This document shows, in pieces, positions 1 to 9,778 of a DNA stretch of 64,000 nucleotides (the stretch's first letter is position 1; the number at the start of each line of letters is the position of its first letter). Location: assembly GCF_003268395.1 (NCBI RefSeq), contig NZ_LQXQ01000024.1, forward strand, positions 1 through 64,000, written 5' to 3'. Source of the DNA: Acinetobacter sp. CFCC 10889 (lineage in GTDB: Bacteria > Pseudomonadota > Gammaproteobacteria > Pseudomonadales > Moraxellaceae). The notes beneath the pieces were generated by a model, which was not told where the DNA came from, ran no database searches, and saw nothing but the letters and a program-made list of their open reading frames with translations. A program made the position numbers and the translations under genes.

Positions 1-125
1 TATTCAAAAAAGAGCAGGGCTGATAAGTCTTGCTTTTTTTATATCTAAAAAATGACAAAAAATTTTAGGCATCTGAAGTAGATGCCTTTTATATTTATTT
101 AAAGCAATAAAAAATATTTAAAATT

Positions 126-329
126 TTACGCTTTTAAATGATCTTCAAATTCTTCACCTAGTTGGAAAGCCAAGTTGTTGCCTGCAAGGTCGCAAGTCAC
201 TAAACCATATTCTTTTTTAAAGCTAAATGTAAAGCCTTTGCCATCTGCTAAATTTTTTACTGAGTATCCAAGTTTTTCTAACCAAATACGAAATGCAATC
301 AGATTCTTAGCTTTAACTACCTTTTTCAT
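126..329 (-). CDS. hypothetical protein, 67 aa
   Basis: Short soluble protein that I do not recognise. It is rich in Lys, Phe and Leu, has no signal peptide or membrane segment, and reads as a compact alpha/beta fold. The start is supported by a good Shine-Dalgarno (AAGGAG) about eight bases upstream of the ATG. It stands alone at the left edge, so its operon context to the left is not visible. Function unknown; the case for a real gene rests on the ribosome binding site and coding-like composition. Confidence 0.6.
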   Translation of the reverse strand: MKKVVKAKNLIAFRIWLEKLGYSVKNLADGKGFTFSFKKEYGLVTCDLAGNNLAFQLGEEFEDHLKA

Positions 330-852
330 GGAAGGCTCTCCTTAATTCCTGTCTATAAAAATTAATAGGGATGACTTGCAAATTTTTAAAGGGGGAAATA
401 TTGAAATATTTTTTTTTATAGCAATTTTTGATCAATTTAGAAAATGACTTTTTTAAATATCTAAGCTAATTTTTTATCAGAGAAAGTTTATTATGAAGCT
501 TAAGTTTTTAAAAAATATGAAATTATTAAAAGGGTGCTTTAGAAGTTTAAGCCAAATTTGAGATAATTTGTCTTGTACTTTTTGCAGTTAAATTTTTCAT
601 CAATCTGTAAGAAAATATATCATGATGTTTATAAATTCAGCATTATTGATCAATATAATTATGGGAATAAAAATATTGTTCCATTAGCATCAGTTTCAAT
701 TTATATGTAGCAGATTTCCATACATTTGAAAAAGACGAATACCTCATTCAGCTCGTACTGTGCTGCTATAGGAATGTAAAAGCAGCACGGCATTCAGTTG
801 AAGCTGGTAAATAAATAGGCTGTGGTGGTTTTAAACGCATGGATTTATATAA
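330..852. other. intergenic region, no clear gene
   Basis: AT-rich spacer of about 520 bases. Its right part, roughly 680-814, is richer in GC and is open in one plus-strand frame without a start codon, which could be a gene remnant. An inverted repeat GTGCTGC/GCAGCAC (760-766 with 782-788) lies inside it. I see no tRNA and no convincing terminator. Confidence 0.4.
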
Positions 853-1584
853 CTAAAAATTATCTTTCATGGCACGAATTTTGGCAAACTCCTCAACACT
901 GTCTACACGTAAGAATGGATTGGTTTCCAATTCGAGTTCAATCGTACTTGGCAGCGTAATTTCGCCTTGTGCACGTAATTGGCGAACTTTTTCTGCACGT
1001 TGTTGCAGTGCTAAATTATCAGGTTCAACATGTAAGGCAAATTCTGCATTCGACAAGGTATATTCGTGTGTGCAATATACTTTGGTACGTGGTGGTAAGG
1101 CTGCCAAACGGTTTAAAGAATGATAGAACTGCTCAGGTGTACCCTCAAACATGCGTCCACAGCCCATGGCAAATAAGGTATCACCACAAAAAACACTGTC
1201 TAATTTATCAATAAAATACACAATATGCCCCAGTGTATGTCCGGGAACTGCAATAATTTCAATATTTAAGCCGTGAAATTCAAATTGATCATCATGTTGT
1301 AAAGGATGGTTGATAAAAGGTAGATGGCTGAGTTCATCTCTTGGTCCATAGACTGGTAGATTTTGTGTTGTAATGAGGGCTGGAACACCCCCTACATGAT
1401 CTTTATGCCAATGGGTGAGCCAAATTTGGCTTAAATTGAGTTGATTTTCTTGGCAATAGTCTTGTACCAAATGAGCCTCAGTGGGGTCAATGACCACAAC
1501 ATCACGGCTTTCTGTATGTTCAAGTAACCAAATATAATTTTGTAGTTGATTTTTAACATCAATGACATGAATTTTAAATGACAT
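853..1584 (-). CDS. gloB: hydroxyacylglutathione hydrolase (glyoxalase II)
   Basis: Metallo-beta-lactamase-fold hydrolase, 243 aa, that releases D-lactate and glutathione from S-lactoylglutathione in the last step of methylglyoxal detoxification. The THxHxDH metal motif is at residues 57-63, and further metal ligands are seen in the PGHTLGH and FCGDTLF stretches. An upstream in-frame extension exists, but the ATG at 1584 gives the family's usual N-terminus and length and has an AAGGGAAG ribosome site. It is cytosolic and transcribed alone, divergent from the TonB-dependent receptor. The family call is secure. Confidence 0.93.
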   Translation of the reverse strand: MSFKIHVIDVKNQLQNYIWLLEHTESRDVVVIDPTEAHLVQDYCQENQLNLSQIWLTHWHKDHVGGVPALITTQNLPVYGPRDELSHLPFINHPLQHDDQFEFHGLNIEIIAVPGHTLGHIVYFIDKLDSVFCGDTLFAMGCGRMFEGTPEQFYHSLNRLAALPPRTKVYCTHEYTLSNAEFALHVEPDNLALQQRAEKVRQLRAQGEITLPSTIELELETNPFLRVDSVEEFAKIRAMKDNF

Positions 1585-1761
1585 TTTTTGGCTTCCCTTG
1601 CTATGGTTGATTTGATTGTATGTAAATTTAATTGTGAATGGTAGCCAAAGCATATTTGCTTTTGATATTTGCAGAATTTTTGCAAGAATCATTTTGCACA
1701 ACAAAGCGTTAGTTTTTAAGCAAACGCTCCAGTTACATCTTGTAATATTTCAATAAATATA

Positions 1762-1780
1762 AATAATAGTGATTCTTATT
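1762..1780 (+). promoter_or_regulatory. probable Fur box upstream of TonB-dependent receptor
   Basis: The 19 bases AATAATAGTGATTCTTATT match the consensus GATAATGATAATCATTATC at 12 of 19 positions and end 20 bases before the receptor start. Iron repression of the receptor is inferred from this, not shown. Confidence 0.5.
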
Positions 1781-1799
1781 TAGGTTTACCTATTTTGTT

Positions 1800-4313
1800 A
1801 TGCCATTTTCACATTCTCCTATTTCCTTTGCTGTGGCAATGGCTTTGGCTTGCACAACACTTCAGGCAGCAGAGCAATTCAATCTAAATGAGCAGGATAT
1901 TGCTCAGTTAGCGCCTGTGGTATTGCAGGCAAATCCAAGTTTTGTGGTGGGTAAAACGCAGTATTCTAAACAGGATTTAGAAAATACACCGAATACGCAA
2001 AAAACCATCACGGATTTTTTAAAAGTAAATCCAAATGTGCAATTTTCCAATGAGGCATTAGCGGCAGGCAAATCAGGTGAGCTGTCTGCGGCAGATGTCA
2101 GCATCAATGGTGCATTATTTTATGACAATAAATTTTTGCTCAATAATGTCAATATTGGCAATGCGCTAAATCCTGCGGAAGGTCAGAATGACACAGCAAT
2201 AGATTCAATAGGTGGTCGTTCTTTGTCTGCAACAGTAAATACGGATTTGCTTTGTGGGCTGGAAGTTTTAGACAGCAATGTCAGCGCTGAATACGGTGAA
2301 TTTGCAGGTGGTGTAGTCAAGGCGAAAACTTGTGCATCGCAAACTGAAGTAGGTAAGATTCATGGTTCATTAAGTTATGATTTTACCAGCAGTGATTGGA
2401 GTAAATATCATTTTATTGATGATGATGAATTTGAGCTTTTTGCAGATAATAATGATGCAAGTTATCAAAAAGCTTTTAATAAGCAAGGCATCAGCAGTAG
2501 TATTTATGGCAAAGCCAATGAGCAACTAGGCTTAAGTTTATCAGCATCAAGACGTTGGTCAGACATTGATTTGAACGCAAAGCATTCAGCACAAGAAAAT
2601 ACCTCACAAACTCGTCAAGCCGATAATATTGCAGCCAATATTTATTATGATTTGAATGAAAATAATCAGTTAAAAGTCGGTATGTATTACCAAACTGAGG
2701 ACAATAAGAAAAATAATCCATCTTTGGCAAATAGCTCATTTCAATCACAAAGTGAAAATTTAGCTTTGGATGTTGAGTTTGTACATGATTTTGATTTAGC
2801 AAAACTTACTCAAAATTTGGTTTTACAATCACAAAAAAATGCACGTGATGCACAAAGTACCGAAATGCTGGTGTGGAATACATCGCCTGGCAAAGACTGG
2901 GGAACGGCAACACTCGCTTCTGAGGGTGGGTATGGGGATTTAGAAACCAGTCAAAAGAATTGGCAATACAATTTAAAATCAGAATTTAAAGCTTTTGAAT
3001 GGGTAGGTATACAACATCAAATCAAAGCGGGTGCGGGCTATGCACATTATGCCGCCGATTGGCAGCGTCTTGATGATGCCTATATGTACTATATGCCAAG
3101 CAAAGCCAATGGTGGTTTAGGGACGAGCAGTTGTACTTTGGCGAATGGAAGTATCGATCCACACTGTGATTTAAGTTATAGCAATGGCGATGTTTCTGGG
3201 CAATATTTAGCGAGACGTAAACATTATCAACAAGGTCAAATTGAGTTACAGCAAGACCGTTGGCATGCATTTATTGAAGATGAAATGAATTGGAATAATC
3301 AAGTGAAATTGCGACTTGGTTTAAGGCAGGATTATGACAGTTTATCCAAGAAAAATACTCTAGCACCACGCAGCAATATTCAATTTATGCCGTTCGCTGA
3401 TGATCGTTTAAGTTTAACAGTGGGATGGAATCGTTATTATGCCAATAATGCTTTTGCTTATGATTTACAAGATGGAAAAAATGCACTAAGCATTGAAGAA
3501 CGCCGTAATAGCATATTACAAGATTGGAAAATCAGTACATCAAGTACATCTGCAAATACTGTTCGTAGCCAGCTTGATGTGCCTTATAGTGATGAAACGG
3601 TTTTTGCGTTAAGTGGTGTATTGGGTAATTGGCGTTCGCAACTGAAATTTGTAGATCGTGAAAATAAGGATCAAGTACGCAAAGATAAAATTGATACAAC
3701 AAGTCTCGATTATATTTACACCAATCATGGGAAAAGTGTTGCAAAAACCTACACCTTTCAACTTGATAACTTACAACCGATTCAATGGTTCAATAGTAAA
3801 AACCGTTTTAGCTTAGCGGCTGATTATAACGAAATTGAGCGTAATTTTAATCATTATGATGATTCAATGTATAACGAAGATGTTTATATTGAATACGATG
3901 GTAAGGTCATCGCCAATATCGAAAAGCCTGCTGATAACTTTGCTCGACCTTGGACGATTCGTGCCATGTGGGATATTAAGTTTGATCATTTGCCTGTAAC
4001 GTTTAGCAACTTTTTACGTTATCGCTCTGCCTATGATGTGATGAATAAATCCTCGATTGCCAAAGCAGATCGCTATGAATATCAAGGGGAAATCGTCAAA
4101 AATCGCTTCGATCCTGAACACTTAGCTGCTGCATTTTCTTGGGATACACGTGCCAGTTATGCGCTGAAATTAGGACGAGATTATGATTTAAATCTTGGCT
4201 TAACTGTGAACAACGTTTTTGATCGACATAATAAATATTATGACAGTGCAAAAAGTCGGATTCTCTCAGAAATAGGTCGTCAATTCGTTGTCGATATTAC
4301 GTTAAAATTTTAA
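1800..4313 (+). CDS. TonB-dependent outer-membrane receptor
   Basis: An 837-aa outer-membrane receptor. A signal peptide covers about residues 1-23 (cleavage near LQA-AEQ). A plug domain follows at about 45-190, ending in the typical EYGEFAGGVV segment, then a long beta-barrel rich in alternating aromatic residues that ends in Phe, as outer-membrane barrels do. It would import a metal chelate or other substrate using TonB energy. The probable Fur site just upstream suggests iron-related uptake, but I cannot name the substrate. The small lipoprotein gene starts 16 bases after the stop and is probably co-transcribed. The ribosome site before the ATG is weak. Confidence 0.85.
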   Translation: MPFSHSPISFAVAMALACTTLQAAEQFNLNEQDIAQLAPVVLQANPSFVVGKTQYSKQDLENTPNTQKTITDFLKVNPNVQFSNEALAAGKSGELSAADVSINGALFYDNKFLLNNVNIGNALNPAEGQNDTAIDSIGGRSLSATVNTDLLCGLEVLDSNVSAEYGEFAGGVVKAKTCASQTEVGKIHGSLSYDFTSSDWSKYHFIDDDEFELFADNNDASYQKAFNKQGISSSIYGKANEQLGLSLSASRRWSDIDLNAKHSAQENTSQTRQADNIAANIYYDLNENNQLKVGMYYQTEDNKKNNPSLANSSFQSQSENLALDVEFVHDFDLAKLTQNLVLQSQKNARDAQSTEMLVWNTSPGKDWGTATLASEGGYGDLETSQKNWQYNLKSEFKAFEWVGIQHQIKAGAGYAHYAADWQRLDDAYMYYMPSKANGGLGTSSCTLANGSIDPHCDLSYSNGDVSGQYLARRKHYQQGQIELQQDRWHAFIEDEMNWNNQVKLRLGLRQDYDSLSKKNTLAPRSNIQFMPFADDRLSLTVGWNRYYANNAFAYDLQDGKNALSIEERRNSILQDWKISTSSTSANTVRSQLDVPYSDETVFALSGVLGNWRSQLKFVDRENKDQVRKDKIDTTSLDYIYTNHGKSVAKTYTFQLDNLQPIQWFNSKNRFSLAADYNEIERNFNHYDDSMYNEDVYIEYDGKVIANIEKPADNFARPWTIRAMWDIKFDHLPVTFSNFLRYRSAYDVMNKSSIAKADRYEYQGEIVKNRFDPEHLAAAFSWDTRASYALKLGRDYDLNLGLTVNNVFDRHNKYYDSAKSRILSEIGRQFVVDITLKF

Positions 4314-4329
4314 TCACGAGACTTTGAAA

Positions 4330-4722
4330 ATGAAAATATTTCCACTTATTTTGCTTAGTGTATGCGGACTAAGTGCTTGTTCAACTTCGCAAACGCAACA
4401 GCAAAATACGGTGCAGAAACAATGTAAAGTTGATGAGAATATTCAGCGTCATGCGATTCCAGCAACACCAAATAACATGAGTTTACCTGTATTTGGACAA
4501 GGCGTTATTGGTTGGGCAACAGGTGAAGAGGGGGCAAAACAGCGTTTACAGAGTGTTGAAAAGCAAGATATTGCAAGCTTTAAAAAACAGGGGGTGACTT
4601 TGGCAATGCTACAAGAGTGGCAAGCATTTTATGAAAATGAACAGAAGCGGAATCCATGTAATCCCACTGCAGCATATCGTGCGCAATTGATGCAGAAAAT
4701 TGTGATGTTGTGGACTGAGTAA
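4330..4722 (+). CDS. small lipoprotein, function unknown
   Basis: A 130-aa exported protein with a lipobox (GLSAC) after a short hydrophobic signal, so the mature protein should be lipid-anchored at the Cys. I chose the ATG at 4330 over an in-frame TTG two codons earlier; a GAG-type ribosome site fits it better. The rest is polar, with two further Cys residues and no domain I recognise. It follows the TonB-dependent receptor closely, so a role beside that receptor is possible but inferred only from position. Confidence 0.7.
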   Translation: MKIFPLILLSVCGLSACSTSQTQQQNTVQKQCKVDENIQRHAIPATPNNMSLPVFGQGVIGWATGEEGAKQRLQSVEKQDIASFKKQGVTLAMLQEWQAFYENEQKRNPCNPTAAYRAQLMQKIVMLWTE

Positions 4723-4912
4723 TCTCGATATTTTGCCATCAGTCAAAGTTAAAGGCATTTAAGGTAAGACATTTAAAATATTGTAAATTTAATAAAGATA
4801 GATGTTGTATTGGATTTTATAAAAATTAAACATCTGCTAGAAAAATATGATTGGATTAACCTCATCACAAAGCATTATTTGTTATAGTGAGTGCATGATT
4901 GGGGAAACAATA

Positions 4913-6670
4913 ATGCAATTTAACTTTGAAATTGATACCACTTGGTGTTTAGAACAACTATTAAAAGATCAACGGATTACAGAGCGTGACAAACTGTTAG
5001 TGCAAACTACACATCGGCAACGTGATCAACTGAAATGGCATCCATTACAATGGATTGCGAGTTTTAATTTAACAGATCAAAAAGAAGCACCAAAACGCTT
5101 AACTTTAAATGTGTTATGCCAATGGTTGGCGGATAAAAACAATTTACCATTGTATATCATTGATCCATTAAAAGCTGATGTGGCAAATTTAACAGCGATC
5201 ATGTCACAAGAGTTCGCTTTGCGTAATCGCATTTTGGCGGTGGAAATTCAGCCTGATCAAGTGCTGATTGGAACAGATCAACCTTTTATTCGTGATTGGA
5301 TACAAAATCTTGAAAGCAGTTTAAAGCCGAAAAAAATTCAACGGGTATTACTAAACCCTGAGCAATTACAACGTTATTTGGTGGAATATTACCAAGTCAG
5401 TCGTGCAGTTATTTCCTCTCAAAAGTCAGGTGCACATCAAAAAGAAAATAAGGGTGTAGAAGCACTTTTACAGTTAGGCGATACGCAAAATCCTGATGCT
5501 AATGATCAACATATTGTAAAATTGGTCGATTGGGTTTTACAGTTTGCTTTTGAACAACGTGCCAGTGATATTCATTTAGAACCTCGTAAAGACAATGGGA
5601 AAATCCGTTTCCGTATCGATGGTGTTTTACATACCATTTATAACATGCCTGCAAATACTTTAACTGCAGTAATTTCTCGAATTAAAATTTTAGGACGTAT
5701 GAATGTTGCGGAAAAACGTAAACCGCAAGATGGGCGTTTAAAAACCCGTACACCCAAAGGACAAGAAACAGAGCTGCGTTTAGCCACATTGCCAACTGCT
5801 TTTGGTGAAAAATTGGTGATGCGTATTTTTGATCCCGAAGTGTTGGTACGAAGCTTTAAACAGCTTGGATTCGATGGAAAATTACTCCAAGATTGGCATG
5901 CTATTACCCAACATAGTCACGGTATTATTTTGGTGACAGGACCGACAGGTTCGGGGAAAACCACAACCTTATATTCCTCGCTGAAACAGCTTGCCACCGA
6001 GCAAGTCAATGTCTGTACCATTGAAGATCCTATTGAAATGTTAGAGCCAAGTTTTAACCAAATGCAGGTCAATCATGGTATTGAACTGGGTTTTGCTGAT
6101 GGTATTCGTGCATTGATGCGTCAAGACCCTGACATTATCATGGTGGGGGAAATCCGAGATTCGGATACTGCCAATATGGCGATTCAAGCAGCTTTGACAG
6201 GTCATCTCGTATTGTCCACCTTACATACCAATGATGCGCCATCAAGTTTGACCCGTTTACATGATTTGGGGGTGCAGCCATTTTTAACTGCCGCAACCAT
6301 TTTAGGGGTTTTAGCACAACGTTTAGTTCGTCAACTTTGCCCACATTGTAAACAGGAAACGTTTATTAATGACCAAGAATGGAAACATTTAACATTTGGT
6401 TATCAGCTGCAAATGCCTGATTTTGTGTTCAAAGCAGTGGGCTGTGAAGAATGTCGGCATACTGGTTATCAAGGGCGAGTCGGGATTTATGAATTCATGC
6501 CAATTAGCTTAGAGGCGAAACAAAAAATCTCAGCCAATGCGACACTGGATGAGTTAAGGGCTCAAGCCAAACATGAAGGCATTGATCCGCTACGTATTGC
6601 AGGTGCACGGAAAGTGTTAGAGGGATTAACGACTTTAGAAGAAGTACTGCGAGTTGTGCCGTTGAATTGA
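4913..6670 (+). CDS. GspE/PilB-family secretion ATPase
   Basis: A 585-aa hexameric ATPase of the type II secretion/type IV pilus family. Visible parts are an N-terminal domain, Walker A GPTGSGKT at 343-350, an Asp-box, a Walker B region (QDPDIIMVGEIRD), the His-box HTND, and the zinc tetracysteine motif with Cys 476, 479, 511 and 514. The ATG at 4913 has a GGGGAAAC ribosome site; 22 extra codons lie upstream in frame but lack one. It stands alone, with no pilin or inner-membrane platform genes adjacent. Acinetobacter T2SS and pilus genes are known to be dispersed, so GspE and a second PilB-like motor are both possible. Confidence 0.85.
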   Translation: MQFNFEIDTTWCLEQLLKDQRITERDKLLVQTTHRQRDQLKWHPLQWIASFNLTDQKEAPKRLTLNVLCQWLADKNNLPLYIIDPLKADVANLTAIMSQEFALRNRILAVEIQPDQVLIGTDQPFIRDWIQNLESSLKPKKIQRVLLNPEQLQRYLVEYYQVSRAVISSQKSGAHQKENKGVEALLQLGDTQNPDANDQHIVKLVDWVLQFAFEQRASDIHLEPRKDNGKIRFRIDGVLHTIYNMPANTLTAVISRIKILGRMNVAEKRKPQDGRLKTRTPKGQETELRLATLPTAFGEKLVMRIFDPEVLVRSFKQLGFDGKLLQDWHAITQHSHGIILVTGPTGSGKTTTLYSSLKQLATEQVNVCTIEDPIEMLEPSFNQMQVNHGIELGFADGIRALMRQDPDIIMVGEIRDSDTANMAIQAALTGHLVLSTLHTNDAPSSLTRLHDLGVQPFLTAATILGVLAQRLVRQLCPHCKQETFINDQEWKHLTFGYQLQMPDFVFKAVGCEECRHTGYQGRVGIYEFMPISLEAKQKISANATLDELRAQAKHEGIDPLRIAGARKVLEGLTTLEEVLRVVPLN

Positions 6671-6849
6671 TTGAAATAATTTTATCATTCATTTCTATAT
6701 TTATTTTTGATTGGTTTTGTTGTTCATCAAACATTGTTTGCAATCACCGTGCTTATGTAAAAAACGAATAATTTTGAATTCCTCAGATTCACCTCATCTT
6801 CATTTGTTTAAATAGCGTTATCGAAACAAATGAACTTGAGGATTGAATC

Positions 6850-7251
6850 ATGAAATTGATCACAAAAACGGCTTTGCTTACAACTTTATTTGCAACCACT
6901 ACATTTGCAATCGCCAATAATACGGCACTTAACAATGCTGCTATAAATAACACTGCTGTAAATAGTACAGTCAACCAAAGTGCCTTGTATTCGCCAAGCA
7001 CAGTAAAACAAGCATTAACATTGAAAGATGATACAAAAGTGCAGTTACGTGGGCATGTCGTTAAAGCAATCGGTGATGAAAAATATCAATTCCGAGATCA
7101 AACAGGCACGATCACTGTAGATATTGATGATGATTTATGGAATGGAAAAGCCATCTCAGCAACAACACTGATCACAATTTCAGGTGAAGTCGATGTGGAT
7201 TATCAGCCGACCAAACGTGTGGAAATTGATGTGGATGCAGTAAAATTCTAA
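6850..7251 (+). CDS. YgiW/YdeI-family OB-fold stress protein
   Basis: A 133-aa periplasmic protein of the BOF (bacterial OB-fold) family. A signal peptide covers about residues 1-22. A low-complexity Asn/Ala/Thr linker follows, then the OB-fold core with its VQLRGHVVKAIGDEKYQFRD strand pattern and the acidic DIDDDLWNG segment. Family members are linked to tolerance of cationic peptides, peroxide and other stresses. It lies directly upstream of a QseBC-like two-component pair, the same order as ygiW-qseBC operons of other gammaproteobacteria, which supports the assignment. Here a terminator separates it from the regulators. Confidence 0.85.
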   Translation: MKLITKTALLTTLFATTTFAIANNTALNNAAINNTAVNSTVNQSALYSPSTVKQALTLKDDTKVQLRGHVVKAIGDEKYQFRDQTGTITVDIDDDLWNGKAISATTLITISGEVDVDYQPTKRVEIDVDAVKF

Positions 7252-7270
7252 TCTGTACAGATTCAATGAT

Positions 7271-7301
7271 AAAAACCACATGAGCAATCGTGTGGTTTTT
7301 T
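7271..7301 (+). terminator. terminator between the OB-fold gene and response regulator
   Basis: Inverted repeat AACCACA/TGTGGTT with a ten-base loop followed by a run of T. It should end most transcripts of the OB-fold gene before the response regulator. Confidence 0.8.
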
Positions 7302-7379
7302 CATATGCTTTTCTATACAGCGATCAGCTGTAAATACATGTTAAATTATTTCATTCACTGAGCAAATAGAGCCTAAAAC

Positions 7380-8039
7380 ATGCGAATTTTGTTGGCGGAA
7401 GATGATCGTTCACAAGCTGAAAGTATAAAAACATGGTTGGAAATGGATGGCTATGTCGTGGATTGGGTCGAGCGTGGCGATCATGCGATTTTGGCTGTTG
7501 AGCAACATCAGTATGATTGTGTGTTGCTTGATCGTGGATTGCCCAACAAAAGTGGCGATGAGATTTTAAAAGCCATTCAAAAATCAGCAATTTTACCACC
7601 TGTAATTTTTATTACAGCTCGGGACAGTATCCAAGATCGTGTACAAGGTTTGGATTTGGGGGCAAATGATTATTTGGTAAAGCCTTTTAGTTTGGAAGAA
7701 TTATCTGCCCGAGTTCGTAGCCAATTTCGGCAAAAGCATACGCATGGACAAGATCATTTAACCTTTGCAAATTTAAGCTTGGATGTGCAAGGCAAAACGC
7801 TCACGCAAGATGGACAACAGGTAAATTTGACAGCAAAAGAGTTTCAGATTTTGTATAAATTAATGCAAAAAACCGAGCAGATCGTGACACGTGAACAGCT
7901 TGAAGAATCACTTTATGCATGGGGGGATGAAATTGAAAGCAATGCCATCGAAGTCTATATTTATCAATTGCGTAAGAAAATCGGCAGTCATTTGATTAAA
8001 ACCATACGTGGTATGGGCTATCGTATGAATCAGCCATAA
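7380..8039 (+). CDS. OmpR-family response regulator (QseB-like)
   Basis: A 219-aa response regulator. The receiver domain has the acidic pair Asp8/Asp9, phospho-acceptor Asp51 (in LLDRGLP) and the conserved VKPF lysine near residue 101. A winged-helix DNA-binding domain follows at about 125-217. The histidine kinase gene starts 14 bases after the stop, so the two form an operon. The preceding OB-fold gene resembles ygiW, which makes QseB/PmrA-type regulation of envelope stress genes a fair guess. The signal and targets cannot be read from the sequence. Confidence 0.9.
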   Translation: MRILLAEDDRSQAESIKTWLEMDGYVVDWVERGDHAILAVEQHQYDCVLLDRGLPNKSGDEILKAIQKSAILPPVIFITARDSIQDRVQGLDLGANDYLVKPFSLEELSARVRSQFRQKHTHGQDHLTFANLSLDVQGKTLTQDGQQVNLTAKEFQILYKLMQKTEQIVTREQLEESLYAWGDEIESNAIEVYIYQLRKKIGSHLIKTIRGMGYRMNQP

Positions 8040-8053
8040 TTGGTATTGAAATA

Positions 8054-9409
8054 ATGAAAAATCAAAATGTTAAAGTCATTTCTTTACAGCAAAGACTGAT
8101 TAAAACTGCGATGCTTGGTTCAATATTTGCAGGATTAATTGCATTGTTGAGCTTGCTTGGTTTTTCAATTTATCAAACGATGTCAGTACAAGACAAAATT
8201 ATGGATGAAATTTCTGACATGCTGTTGGTGTCAGATTTAAACCATTATTCAGGTACGCAATTAGATGAATTGAGTGAAGAGTTTGATATTCAATATCAGC
8301 TTAAATTTCAACAACAAACTTTAACCCAATCCACTGAATTTGAATTAAGCGATTTTCAACAGGTTCAACATTTGACTGACACTTCTGAATATGGCTTTTT
8401 TTGGGCAAATTCACAACTTTGGCGTAGCCATTATGTTGAAAAAGAACAAGGAAAAATCACAGCATGGGTCGTACAACCCTTAACACAACGTTTTGAACAT
8501 GTATGGCAAAGTTTTTTGATTTATTCAGGTGTTTTAATTTTTTTGTGGTTATTACAATGGTTGATTTCACATTTTTTAATCAAAAAACAGTTTCGTTATT
8601 TTCAGTCATTATCACAAGAAATTTCTGCTAAAAATGCCCAAGATTTAGCCCCGATTCAAACACAAAATGTAGAATTTAAAGAGTTACAACCTTTACTTAA
8701 TCAGTTGAATTCATTATTGCAGCGTTTAGATCAATCCTTGATGGCAGAACAACGTTTCACTGCTGATGCATCACATGAACTGCGTTCACCACTGTCTGCG
8801 ATTCAAATGCGTTTGCAGGTATTAAAGCGGCAATATCAAAATCTGCCTGAATTACAGCCTTATTTGGATAATATTCAACAGGATGTGCAACGAGGGACGC
8901 AAGTGTTGGAAAATTTATTATTGCTTGCACGACTTGATCCTACTCAAGCATCTCAATTGCCGATGGAAAGCGTTAATCTAAGGTTGATCATTGAAGAGGT
9001 AATGCAATCTTTTGCTGTACATCTACAACAAAAACAACTGCAATTACAGGTGAAATATCAGGATTTTAATCATACTGTAAATGCAGAACTGTTCTCTATC
9101 GTAATCAGAAATTTAATGGACAATGCAATTCGTTATACCCCTGTAGGCGGATGTATCGTTTTCACAATGCAGCATGACTTAAATAGTGAAAATGTCATAA
9201 TGATTGTAGAAAATTCAGGTGACAATCTGAACGAGGATGTGATTGCCCAATTGGGGCAGCGTTTTTATCGTGTTTTGGGGACGAAAACACAAGGTTCGGG
9301 TTTGGGCTTGTCTATTGCAAAAAAAATTATGAATTTACATGGAGGGGCATTGGTATTTTCAGTGTCAGCATTGGGTGGTTTAAAAGTTGTATTAAAATTT
9401 GATCAATAA
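8054..9409 (+). CDS. sensor histidine kinase (QseC-like)
   Basis: A 451-aa membrane kinase, partner of the upstream response regulator. Two membrane segments (about 19-41 and 155-177) flank a periplasmic sensor region of some 110 residues. The dimerisation/phosphoacceptor helix has His241 in ASHELRSPLS. The ATPase domain shows the N-box (NLMDNAIRYTP) and G-box (GSGLGLSIAKKIM). The sensor region is Gln-rich and gives no hint of its ligand. The gene is co-transcribed with the regulator; after it comes the MITE-like element, with no strong terminator in between. Confidence 0.9.
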   Translation: MKNQNVKVISLQQRLIKTAMLGSIFAGLIALLSLLGFSIYQTMSVQDKIMDEISDMLLVSDLNHYSGTQLDELSEEFDIQYQLKFQQQTLTQSTEFELSDFQQVQHLTDTSEYGFFWANSQLWRSHYVEKEQGKITAWVVQPLTQRFEHVWQSFLIYSGVLIFLWLLQWLISHFLIKKQFRYFQSLSQEISAKNAQDLAPIQTQNVEFKELQPLLNQLNSLLQRLDQSLMAEQRFTADASHELRSPLSAIQMRLQVLKRQYQNLPELQPYLDNIQQDVQRGTQVLENLLLLARLDPTQASQLPMESVNLRLIIEEVMQSFAVHLQQKQLQLQVKYQDFNHTVNAELFSIVIRNLMDNAIRYTPVGGCIVFTMQHDLNSENVIMIVENSGDNLNEDVIAQLGQRFYRVLGTKTQGSGLGLSIAKKIMNLHGGALVFSVSALGGLKVVLKFDQ

Positions 9410-9440
9410 TATTTCTATCAATAAAACCTTTTATTAATAA

Positions 9441-9778
9441 CTGATGTTACGCAGTAACATCAAAATCATAGATCGAACCTCGATAAAAAGATGATACGCG
9501 ATAATGTCATCCGCAATTGTTTGAGGCGGGACTAATTCTGATTAGGAATGTTTCTGCGATTATTTTGATAAATTTTGGTATTCGGCGAGTTTTGCGGTGA
9601 GGAGCAACGCTCCGCAAGGTGGTTTTCTTGCGAAGCTTCGCTTCTCATTTTGCCGAAACAAAAGTGTGGTCGAGCCGAAGGCTAATCCTGAAATCAAAAC
9701 TTCTGATGTAAGACTCCGTCAAGTAAGCTTAAAGCTCTTTAAAAAAAGATGCATTTCTTTTGAAGTGCGTAACATCAG
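9441..9778. mobile_element. MITE-like element with 13-bp TIRs and 7-bp TSD
   Basis: A 338-bp non-coding segment bounded by perfect inverted repeats CTGATGTTACGCA (9441-9453) and TGCGTAACATCAG (9766-9778). It is flanked on both sides by the identical 7-mer TTAATAA (9434-9440 and 9779-9785), as expected of a target duplication. The left end also folds on itself (TGATGTTAC/GTAACATCA, 9442-9462). Inside are short palindromes such as GCGAAGCTTCGC and GGAGC-AAC-GCTCC. No transposase gene fits, so it would need a transposase supplied elsewhere in the genome. Its parent insertion sequence cannot be named from here. Confidence 0.8.
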
